A stretch of DNA of 64,000 bases. It comes from Chondrosia reniformis. Its lineage: Eukaryota > Porifera > Demospongiae > Chondrillida > Chondrillidae. The notes under the pieces are model-generated. The model made no database searches. It was given only the letters and a program-made list of their open reading frames with translations, and was not told the DNA's origin. The translations under genes were made by a program, and so were the position numbers. Below are positions 1 through 12,000 of the stretch, one piece after another. The DNA lies in NCBI GenBank assembly GCA_947172415.1, contig OX359200.1, positions 6,388,501-6,452,500 of the forward strand. Reading direction: 5' to 3'. How positions within the stretch are numbered: the stretch's first letter is position 1; each line of letters starts with the position of its first letter.

Positions 1-3000
1 ACTTGCTGGAGGAATAGGAGTGCTGTCTCCTTTGATCCATGAGGCATTCAGACTACTTTGTCCCTCAATAATACACGGTAGATAGAGAGTACTGCCAGGA
101 ACGGCTATTACTTCCTTTGGAATCACAAACTTTCCAGCGGATATACCTACAAGATAGAGTTTGAACTTTGACAAGATAACTTTGTGTTATTTCATTTTTA
201 ATTATATATCTATGGATGGATTAAAGGTTATTGTCCAAAAAAGAAAACTCCTATTAATATACTAATTAATTACAATTGTTTATTTAAAAATTTATTAGTA
301 TAGAAATACATCAGCAATACAATATAGAGACAATTTTATGATACCTGAAGATGAGTCATCACTAGGAGGAACAATCTGCAGAGATTCCCTCAACTGATAG
401 TCCTCACAGGTGTATGTGCCAATGTCGCTCAATTGAAAGTTCGTGATGTGGAGAACTGCCACCTTGGTTCTCGGAAGATAATAAAAGCGAATGCGGCCAG
501 AGTTTGTCTGAGTAAGAGCCTCTTCTCCCTTCAACCAGATTGGGTCTGTGGTCACTAGAGTTGATGTCGGTCTGATGCAGCTGCAAAATATTATCACTTG
601 TTTGCGCAATTTAATTTTAAGCGTAGCATCTATAACGTTAGGGTCTCTCCTCCTGGGAATTTGAAGTCGTACTGAAATTTCTTCACATTTGTCTTGATAG
701 GTGACTATATACACAATAAAGTATACGGAGATTACACATTGTAACTTCTTACCCAGACATACAGACGGATGCACTGGATAATAAATTTTCTATAGCAGTG
801 CAAGAAAATTGAAAATATTTAGGATTTTCTGACCATATAAATCCTTCAGCTGAAGAAGTGCTTTTAATCAATTGCTTTGCACTGCTACAGAGAGCTGATT
901 AATTCTCCCATTATATAAGTAACTTGTGAAATACGTAGGGGAGTTAATTGATCAGTGAAGTGACTAAAGTCTTACATTGACAACTTATGTAGAAAATTAT
1001 ACGTATGTACGTATGTACCATGAATCTGCAGAAACCAGTAATATATATATACAGTACCTCAATTAAAAAGTCAGTAAAATCAAGATATTTCTTGATAGAT
1101 AGCAATCTAAATGTAAGGCTCTAAGTAGGGACCAGTCTTGGAATAATTCAAATAATATAAGGTTTAAATCTTCACTGCTTTACACTTATGTAGATCCTTT
1201 CAGACCTAAATGGTACCCAATAATCAAACCACAAGTCGAAAGAAGGGGAATCAAACCCAGGACAGCTGGTTATGACCACCAGTGCTCTACCGTTGAGCTA
1301 CAATTGCCACAGTAATGCCTCATTCATGTTTCCCCTCTTATACTAACTACAAAGAAGTAATTAGTTGAGATTCACTAATGAGTGGTGATTCTCTTTATCA
1401 GAATAAGCTGATAATCAAGACCCAGCACATTAGGAGGAGCCATCTAAGAAATGTTAAAGCATGTCTCACTAACATTAAAGCTTATACTGTATAAGGGAGA
1501 ACACAAAGTCTCCTCTGTGCTATTTAATTATCAGCTTATGAAGGTTTACCAGACTGAAACATTCTGATTTATAACACTTGCTGCTACGTATGTCTTATTA
1601 GAACCAGCTCAACATATATCCCTATATACAGTAGTAGTAGCAAAGGACCTTGCAGTCTTACTTCATATATTCAACGTACCGTCAACTGGTACTAAAGTTG
1701 GATATGAGAGTATCATTGGACTAGATCCACCATTGCTCTCTGCTATCACACCAAAAACATGCTGCACTCCTTCTTGCACTCGATGAAACACGTAGCTATG
1801 GGCATTCTTCTCGACCAGCCTCTTCTCTACTGGTACATATTCATCATCTTCAATCTATAAGAAAGAGATATACAAGGACATATATATATATATTTATGTA
1901 CTTAGTAAGGTAATGGTGCCTATACTGTATATATACTTAAAAACTGGTCCTAATTCGAGACACTTATAATTTCTTACCACGCCTTTCTGACAAATGTTAG
2001 GTTGCATTTTAAACACTTAATGTGTACAAGCTAAGCAACACTTAAGTCACATTAGCATGCTATTTTTGCAACTGGCATCATCAGAAATAGAGGGGTGAGA
2101 AACCACTAGTGCATGCATATTTCTGAAATTAGGTATTCTTACCTTACCTGTCAGGTATGATTGATACTAAACTCAGATGCATATTAGAAACAAAGCACTT
2201 AATGACAAAATACATTGTCTTCAAGACATCCAATTACTTGCCTTATAATGCCTGATTGTATATACCCGTATAAAGCCCACAGGAAAGTTAATTGGAGGTC
2301 CCCAAGTGACATTGAGGCTGGCTCCAATTTCATGTCTCAAGGTAATAGCAATGGGAGGGCTGGGTACTGTGGAAAGAAAAATTGTTCTCAGTTATATGTA
2401 CATGATGTCCTGTGTGTGTTACATACACGGTCTGAGCGAAGGAATGTATGTTATGTCTGGCCCAGTGTAGAAGAAGAAGAAGAAGAAGAAAACTCCTGTA
2501 TCCTCATCCAAAGCTCTCACTAGGTTTAATTCCCTATAGGCCTTTACTCTAAAGTAAATGTAGAGTGTTGTATAGACTATTCATGTATCATAAAAGTGGA
2601 CACCCAGTTCTTATGTAAAAGTGAATACATTAAATATGTAGGTCTGAATCAGTGCACCTCTGGACCTGTTTAACACTTTGACATAGTATTATATAAGAAA
2701 TTTACTGTAACTAGCAATCCTCATACATATGTATTTAATGATATTCAGGTTATAGCACTGTGAAAACATTAGTCACAATGTATACAATAAATACATCTAG
2801 TAAAAGTGCCAGTTTATAGTGAATTGCCTTATGTTATACACCCACACTAAGATCAGGAACTATTATAAGTATGCAATACAGTTTTAGCTGCATGGACACA
2901 CAAAGCATTCCTTCAAGAATCCCTGACCCACTAATACAATGCAGCCGCGTAAGCCCCACATTTTAACAGCTCCCCTCATCAGTGGTATAGGGTGACAGAG

Positions 3001-6000
3001 AAAGAATACACTTATTCTAAGTGAGGAACAGGAAGTGTAGGTAGTACAACTATGCGTTTATTTACAGGAATGTAACTTTGAGAGGATAAGTTTAGACTAA
3101 ATTTACCAGGTTCAGTTATGTAAACTCCAAGATAATAGTCTAGTTCAACTTCAACAATAGTCCTAATGTGACAACGATAAAAGCCTTCTCCGCTGAAAGA
3201 AGATGCTCTTTCTGTAGCATCTGGTAATGGAGACCAGGTCATAACGGCTTCAATTGTTCTTCCACCGCTGCGATGTACCTGATAGGGCCCACTCAATCCT
3301 TCCTTTGTGGACACCTCCAAGCCATTGGGATAATACCAGGAGACTGTGGCCTCGTTCACTCCTATGCCATTCAAGGAGCAGACTATCTCTTGAGGATAGT
3401 TATTACCAATGGTCACATAGGAGTTATTGTGGAAATTCTCATCACCAACTGATATTTGTGGATCTGATGGAAGAAAAAGCATACATTGAATCAAGCTACA
3501 ATAAGTATACATTCGATCCTATAAGAGTGCTATATTCAGCATTGTGTATATACACGTACTGTGATCACTTGCCAAAACAGCATGTCATTCCACAATTAAC
3601 TATTTCCTTAAACTGAAAAACGCTAATTATGGTAGGACACTAAAGAGTATATAATTATGTTGAAGTACAGTGGTTGGTATTTGTTTGAGTAAACTAAAGT
3701 GAAACCTTCTCAAAGTCTAGTCTGCTAAAATGTGTCTGTCCTGTGTATGCATGTATATATAGAATGTGGTGTCTGTTAAAAGAGATTTAACATACACTAA
3801 CATATATGTATGTAGCCAAGGATTCACAGAAGATCAAGATAAAGAAAAAGACAAAGACTCCCAGAATCACTGATGAAGGGTGGAATTCCCAGAAACAGCT
3901 GTCTGACCCAGTGGAGAAGAAGGGAAAACAAGAAAGAAAAGACTCCTGTATCTTAATCCAAAGCTCTCTCCAAGTTTAGTTTCCCTATAGGCTTTTTTAC
4001 AGAATAGGCATAGCATGTAGAAAAATTATGTATTAGATTTTTCCTATAGTTTTCCAGTGCAATTCCGCTCAAGTTCTGTTATATTGAAACTCCCACTAAC
4101 CTCTTTAGTATGTATGATTAATTAGAGTTGGGCTATCTACTCAGATATATATAGACCACATAATTAACTTATGCTTCCCGTTTATGACCCAATTTAAATC
4201 TAATCAGGCAATTTAATCAGCTACTAACCATATGTTCTAGTGATATCATTTAATTTGAACTCTTACAAATTACTTAGCAACCAAAAAGCTACAGATGTTC
4301 TCAATTATCTTGTAATCTTATACGTAGCTTAGGCTTCAGCTGCAGGCTAATCATATGGCTACTAATTATATATCCACCTGCTTCATATAGATACAGATAT
4401 CTACCTACGTATATGATATGAAAAATCTAATATACCATTTTTCTACATGCTATGCCTATTCTGTTTCACATTCCACCCTTCATCAGTGATCCTGGGAGTC
4501 TTAGTCTTTTTCTTTATATCTTGATCTTCTGTGAATCCTTGGCTCTCTATGCTAAATATCTAGGGGCCTTATATACACAATTTTGGCGCCAAAAGTTAAA
4601 TAAGGTGTTAACTAAGACACATGATATATACTATGTAAAATCACTAGAATATATTATGCCAAACCAGCCAAGGGACCATGTAGGTTCTTATTCAATATAT
4701 ACGTACGTATGTACAGTATACGTATACACATTGTCTCATGTAGATGTATATTAGTAGAGGATATCCATGTGATAGGTATGTGAGTTTGCACTGACCTGTA
4801 ATGTGAACCTCCAGACTACTTTGAGTAGCAGTTCCCAAAATGTTTGAAGCCGCACACACATACCTTCCCGAAGCAGACACATTCCGAGGAATAATCATGT
4901 GCTCCAGTTGCTTGGTTACCTGCTGTCTTACAGAGGTGCCATTGTGTGACCAGACCATGAGAGGGAGAGGGTTACCATTCACAATACAGCGTAACATGAC
5001 ATTGTACACAGAATATCTGCTTATTTGGTATCTTCCGTTCGGAGAAACTGTCATATTCTGTGGCTTAACTGAAACAGAATAAACATACAATGTAGCAATT
5101 ATTACTGAAAGAAAGAGTACACGAATAATAATTACTGAACAACCAAACAAAACTAAGCAAGTAAAACAAGTAATTACACAGGGTTGACAGATAGCTACTT
5201 ACACTGTACTGAGATGTTGAATGTGGCGTGGTTGTGGGTGGAGCCTACGCGATGAAAGAGTCGACACTCGTAAATTCCAATGTCCCTTATCAAAGCCTCA
5301 TCAAAAATGAGTTTGTAATTATGAATATCTTTATCAGATCCTGCAGTAGTTTCCACATCATGAACCGACTGCACCTTTCGCCCCCTGATGGCCACATTGG
5401 TCACATTATACTGTTTATCATCTTTGAACCATAAAAGTTGCGGCGTGTGGACGGCTCTGGTTTCTACAGCAACCTGACAAGTGAATTCAACTGATTGGGT
5501 GACATTGACAACAACCTTATGGACTCCAGTAGTTGTTAAGGTTGGTGTACCTTTAGAAAAGAGTATAGCTTCATGTTAAAACCTATTGAATACCCCTGTA
5601 CCAAATAGTAATATAATATATCCATTTTTGCTGTTCAAAGTACAATATATTAATACGCTATAGCTTATGAACATCTATTAACAAATTGGTAAAAAAATCA
5701 AAGCATTTCACTAGCCAAGCTCAAGATGTTTTATATTATATGGATTTACAACAATAGCTTTAAATCATAATTATCTAGACTCCTCAGAATCTATGTATTA
5801 ATGAATAAAATCATTATATTATTTTGATCTGGATAAAGGATTTAAGTGCAATTTTTATATACGTAGTTAATGAATCAAACTAGAAACTCTATTACGGGGG
5901 AGACAGTTCTTTTTTAAAGGACAAATTTACACTTGTATATATACGTATGTATGCATGGGTTTTAACCCGTAAGTGCTGATTGCAATATATACATATAGTA

Positions 6001-9000
6001 CGTATAAACACAGACATATACATTTTATCAGGAGGAGGAAAATTTATCATGAAACTGCATCCAAAGCTCTATATAGGCTTTCCCTAAGTTATAAAAGAAC
6101 AGTCTATTGTATTAGTATATATACGGATGCCAACCATATACACGTACATACGTATATAAAATGATTATTCATATATGTACATATATACTAGTGTGGTAAA
6201 ACATTTAGCTAACTTGTATGCAATGATTGCCCATAAATTAGCCTAACATACAAGTGGTCATAAGTACTATAATAAAAATAGATCAAATTAAGATTCCCCT
6301 TACATCTAGCAGCCATGTATAAAATTAACTTCAATAATTAGATATACGTACGTATGTACAATACGTATGTACATTAAGTTAATAGACTAAAGTAATAAGG
6401 AATACTCTTTCAACATACCATATATGGACACAACTGCATAAGGAGAAACAGCTTCATCTCCTTCACTGTTGATAACTCTACACCTGTAGTCATCTTCTCT
6501 CTCCAGACCCACATTATATAGAACAAGAGGGTGACCAGGTTTGGTTGAAGGCAAGCTACTGCCAGATCTTGCCTCCCAATGAATAGAGGTCAGGCCATCT
6601 CCTCTCACAGGACAGTGAAGGAGAATGTTACTCTTCAGCTCAGCTTGGTACCCCATTGGCGGTTGCAACACAGATGGCAGCTCGATATCTATGAATAATG
6701 AAAGTGATAATCAACCACAAGTTATACACCCTGATAGAACTAAAATACAAAAGAAGCAATTGCTGGGAATCAAACCCATGACATCTGGTTTTGCATGACT
6801 ACTATTGCTCTATTACTAAGCTAAAATTGCCACAGTAATGTACCATGTCATTTTTCTCCTCTTATACTTACTACAAACTAAGTAATTAGTTGCCATTCAC
6901 ACTAATTAGTGGTGATTCATTTATCAGAACAAACTGGTAACCAGAGACTACTTTAGTTTTGAAAGGTTAAACCTTACCAGATACTTTCATGCAGTTGGAA
7001 ACCCTTGAAATATGAATTTATATGTGATGAACTCACTTCTGGCATTAATTGGTAGTAGGTAAACATATGTTTCCGAAAAAAAATCTTGACAAATATATAA
7101 TCCTGTGTACTCCTTAGAAAAACTTTCAATTCTCAAAGTACTTTCTTTCACAATATTTTCCTGAAATTGATCTTGGTTTCTGTCTGTAGTGACTTCAGTG
7201 GTACCATGGTACCAAAGAGGTCTTGAAGAAGAAGCTTGTATGGAGCAAGCACATTTTATAGTAAATCTTGTTCCAAAAGGTACAGGCAAATAACGTGTTT
7301 CCAACTCTTCCAATTCTATGCTAAACAAATCTGTTGATAGGGTCAAACTCAAGCATCTTTGCAACTCATCCGCTACAGAACCAAATAACAATAATAATAA
7401 TAATCAATTTAATATAGCAATTTAAATGTCCTCTCAATTATTTTCTTAATTATTTAATCAATTTAATTATGTATTAAGGAAAGCTCTTTTACTTTGAGGA
7501 TGGACTCCATTTTATTTGCATTAGATAAACAAACAAAATCTATAACTTAATCAAAGGAAGCTTTGATTATAAGATCATTCTTAAAGTCTTAAACTGATAA
7601 AATTGAGATATGACTGTTAATGCAGCCCACTCAATAGCATGCCTGATTGAATTTAACAGCTTTTGTATATTCGTGGTTATTATCATACTGTTTACAAATG
7701 TGAGTGCTTCACTAGTAGCCAGAATTCTTATAGTGAAGACTTTAATTTAACACTTTTAAAAAGGCTTCTTCTTGCATACACTTGTATATCATTAGCTTAA
7801 ACTTCATGTAAATAGAGTCTCCTAAAAGTCCTTTGATATTGTGAACATTTGGTTCAAAGGACCCTACTAGGAGCTATATGAACTATGTATGTTACATTAG
7901 ATTACTATAACTTGTATATAGTAACTATATGTGTATAAGGCATTCAGGAAAGTCATGTCTGCATAATATAATATCTTACTGTTCCGATGAGTGAGGATTG
8001 AAGGTGTGAAAGACGCTGGTCCTGACCCTGTGGTACTGGAGACATAGACGCCAATGCTATAGGCACTATTTGCTTTAAGATTGTCTATAGTAATTTCTGT
8101 GACCGTATTAGCTACTTTAAAAGTGTCATATTCAATTGTATTATTTGGAAATACAATAACTGTGTATCCAAGCACCTTCAGACCAAAAGGCTCCAGCGGA
8201 GGCTGCCATTTTGTGTGAACTGTACTAGGACTCATTGCAGTAACAGAGAGAGAGGACACTTCTCCTGGAACTAAAGAAGAAGAAAGGAAAAATAAAAACA
8301 GCATACAAATCATGTGCAGAGAGAGCAAGACAGGAGAAAGAGAAATGAAAAATAAACGAACAGAAATGGCTTCAAGTAAAATTATATATCTTTGATGGCT
8401 GCTATTCCTTACAGATATAATTATACCCTTGTAATCAAAACATCTCAAGTTACACTAGCAGTGGTATATAAATTTATATATAGATCTATAAATAACTTTT
8501 GATATGGGTAGTTATACTATGTACGTAAATGTGTTAACACAAGTGTCAGTATAAACTTTACTAGGTCACAAGTGTTATCTATGAGTGACAACAAGAGAGT
8601 TAGCCCTGCTGGAACCACGTACCTGGCGGAGTATCAAATACGCCCACTTTAATCTGCTTAACTACACCTTCTGCAATTCTTCCTCTGCAAAGGTAAAATC
8701 CTTCTAGAGAGAGATTTTTTGAGGTGAAGTAAATAACAGATTTAAAGTCAGAGAGCTCCTGATATACATCCTCTCTCTTTGAAATAGTGATTCTGTTTCC
8801 ATTTTGATCTAACCACTCAACGCTGTCTGCCTCGTAGCAATCTGGATTAGTGTAGCAGGTGAGACTTGTTGTGGCTTCCATAAGGATGTAGCCATCCTGA
8901 GGTAGCACCTTGTTGTTGCTTCCCACGACTAAAATATCTGTGTAAGTGGATGAATGAAGTAGCAAATTACTATTAATACTGACGATGTATAAAGTTCTCA

Positions 9001-12000
9001 TTGCACATATATATACATATAAAATATGATAGATTTCACATAATTTTAAATTCCGTTAGCCTACAGGGTTTATTGTATAATTGTATTAACCTATTTGGAG
9101 ACAATTTCCTGAAAACATACATGTACATTACTTTTTCTCTAATTCTTCTCTAATTAAGTGAAAAAGATACTTAAATGTTACATAGCTTAGCAAAATAGGA
9201 TTATGAATGACCGACCATGTTAGGCCAGTACGTGTTGCTTAGTTACTATTTTACAAAATGTTTAGATTCAATTGGTTATAAAGTGGCCACTTAAGCCAGC
9301 AAGAGAGGGTTAACTGTGATCACACGATTCTTACTAGGGTTATTTCCCTATAGACATCAGAGTAATCCACCAAATATATAGTAATGAACTATACATAAGG
9401 AGCTAATTGCATAATATTATGCAACATAGCAAATGCAAATTTTCATAGTAAAATCTAACATAATCATTCAGTATATGTAATTACCATAGTTGGGTGCTTT
9501 GGTAATGCACTATTGAATGTTGAAGCATACTTCATGAATTGTTAAGGTAATGGAGAAGAATTTCCAAAAGAATTAGTAAAAGCTGCAAGGTTAAGCTTGG
9601 AATGTCTTTCCCAACAGCAGACAAAATATGTCATTAAGAGTGTCTAGCTCTAATAAATTGAGCGGAAAGGCTATGCAGTGGTCTATAAAAGGTTAATTTA
9701 ATTATACTGCTATCAGACTGTTTACATGTTACCACCCAAATTACAAATTTAAATGTCTAGTGTGGTTAGACTATGAATTATACTTAGTCTGATAGGGATA
9801 CATAAATGGCATTCACTGACCCTTTAAAGTTTCCACATCAAAGAGCTATGGAAATGTCATAGAAGAAGGAAGAAAGATGTCACATGTACACTGGCTTTAC
9901 TATTCAGGTTTCAAGCAAGAAATGAAAATTAATAGCAACCACTTTCCAGGAACCTGTAGCAGTTTACCACGCCCTTGAATACCTTCAGAAGTTTACTGGT
10001 TCCTTCACTGGCTTCAGGAATCCATGTGTCTGACTAAACCTAACCTAATGATGATCATTTTGTAGTAGGAGACTCAGAGACTACGTAGTTACCTCAAAGC
10101 TTTACTAATTAAATCAGACAATTTATCAAAAGGTAAGTACAGATGGAGGGGTATAATCCATTAACATTAGAAGTGAAATTTCAGATGTTAACTATGAAAT
10201 AAGATTATACATATAAAAATGTTTCTTATTACAAGGTCTTCTAAATATATACTCAGGATGCCAAAAAATGAATTCTAAACCTACTGTTATTTTAGGAAAC
10301 GTATCCCATGGTTACCAGACTAAATAGCTAACCACAACTGTTACTATGTACACAAGTTTCACATCAAAGTTTGAACTTGAGTATAGTATCACATTGTGGG
10401 GATGTTTATCCCTGAATATTACTATAAATGTCTCATACAAGACATAGACATACATAGATGTACACACGAACATAGATAGTATATTAAAGTTCTTGAGCTT
10501 ATCAATGGCAAGTAATAATAAAATGAATTATTACTTGTCATTGATAAGCTCCAGAACTTTGATATACTACAATTTGACTTGGCAATGAAACTCTACGACA
10601 TAACGTACAAAGATATACATACGTACATGTCATGCATAGATGCATATACATATGTATTTCATCATAGCCAATGCAGGATGTGTGGAACTGCAGCTCTCCT
10701 TTTTATATGTATAGGGGTATAGCACTTTAGCCATTTGATACATCAGTTTGACTTGCTTACCAGATTGCTTGTTGAATGCTCCAGTAGCACCAAATGAAGT
10801 AAAGGCAGCAAAACCATAAAGCACTATTCCAAGTCTGGCCAAAGGATTGCGATGAGTGATGCTGTATGATGTGGTTGCAGTAGGAAATTGTAATCTGGCG
10901 ATGTAATACTGAGGCCATCCAGGAGGGATAGAGTACAGGTCAGGTGTGTCACTGTTTAATAAGGTCTTCAGAGAAAAAGAGCCAATCATGATTGAATCTG
11001 TAGAAAAAGAGACAAAGCATTCATATACGATGTTTTATATATGTACTGTATAAGATCATAATTGGGAGCTAGTTATCTAATTCAGCTTTTTATGAGGTTA
11101 ATTTGACAGTATAGATGCAGATAAAATAATAAGCAAATCTAATTGCCAAACTGTGACATCATGCAATTTCTATATAACTGACATCAGTGTAGATCATCTA
11201 TACTGATACTAGATTCCTATCCTTAAAATCTTATTAGGTTAGCCAGTGAATAATATGTATTGTTTCGGGACAGCAACTGATATTTGAGAAATAGTCACTA
11301 CTATGAACAGATGTTGATGGTTGATTAATACCATCTACATACGTATGTAGCAGGCTTTACTAAGGATTAGATGACATATTTTATAGGGACAGTAGTTAGA
11401 GTTACAAAGTAATACATTTAGTGTCCAACTACAACAGTCTTAGGCTTCCTTTGTAACAAATATCCCAAGCTATATCACCATTAGCATCACTAACCGGGCT
11501 GGTAGTCTGCAACTGGGATGATAATATTGACATAGTTTTTGAAAGGATTATATGCCCTGGAAGGACGAAAGAAAGTCGACTGGTGCCCATAGCTATCAGT
11601 TGGAGGTAGTACTATCATGCTAGGATTTGCAGCAGGGGAAAAGTCAACAAACGCTCCTGTTGAAAATTGTACAACAAGAATTGGCTTGTCAGAGCACACT
11701 AGACAGTATTGGTGCGAAGAGACTGTATCCTGTCCCCCTAGCTGGGTTCCACTCTCCCAAAATTTTCCTCCAGCAAGGGTGAAGTTTATAGTAGTCATGT
11801 TAAAAGCTTGGTCATTTAGCTTTGTCCAGCATTTGATTTTTACTGTTGTGTCATCAAATGCTGATAAAACACGATACAAATCATACTTGGTCCTAGTTAG
11901 CAGCGGTGCTGTCACGTAAGTCTTTCCCCACATATTTACTGGCGGTATCATCTCTCCTATAAAGTCTTTGTGCTGCCTGTCTGCTGGCACTTGAGTACCA

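Larger units (their letters stand above)
1..8937 (-). other. Ig and FN3 repeat region of the adhesion gene
   Basis: Successive exons each carry one domain: Ig domains with Cys-Trp-Cys cores (for example VMLRCIVNG, MVWSHNG and SGRYVCAASN near 5,000) and FN3 domains (VHTKWQPPLEPFGLKVLGYT near 8,200). The second FN3 is divided by a phase-0 intron between HYK and IEDDEYVP that appears to use a GC donor. The last visible exon at 149-1 starts an Ig domain (STLYLPCIIEG, NASWIKG) that continues outside the window. Confidence 0.75.

Noticed and set aside
1243-1311. Functional tRNA gene
   Set aside because: The 3' half of the acceptor stem does not pair with GGCAATT, and the same sequence recurs as part of a longer dispersed repeat.
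11617-11919. Plus-strand ORF opposite the IgGFc-binding exon
   Set aside because: It is the antisense shadow of a well-supported coding exon.
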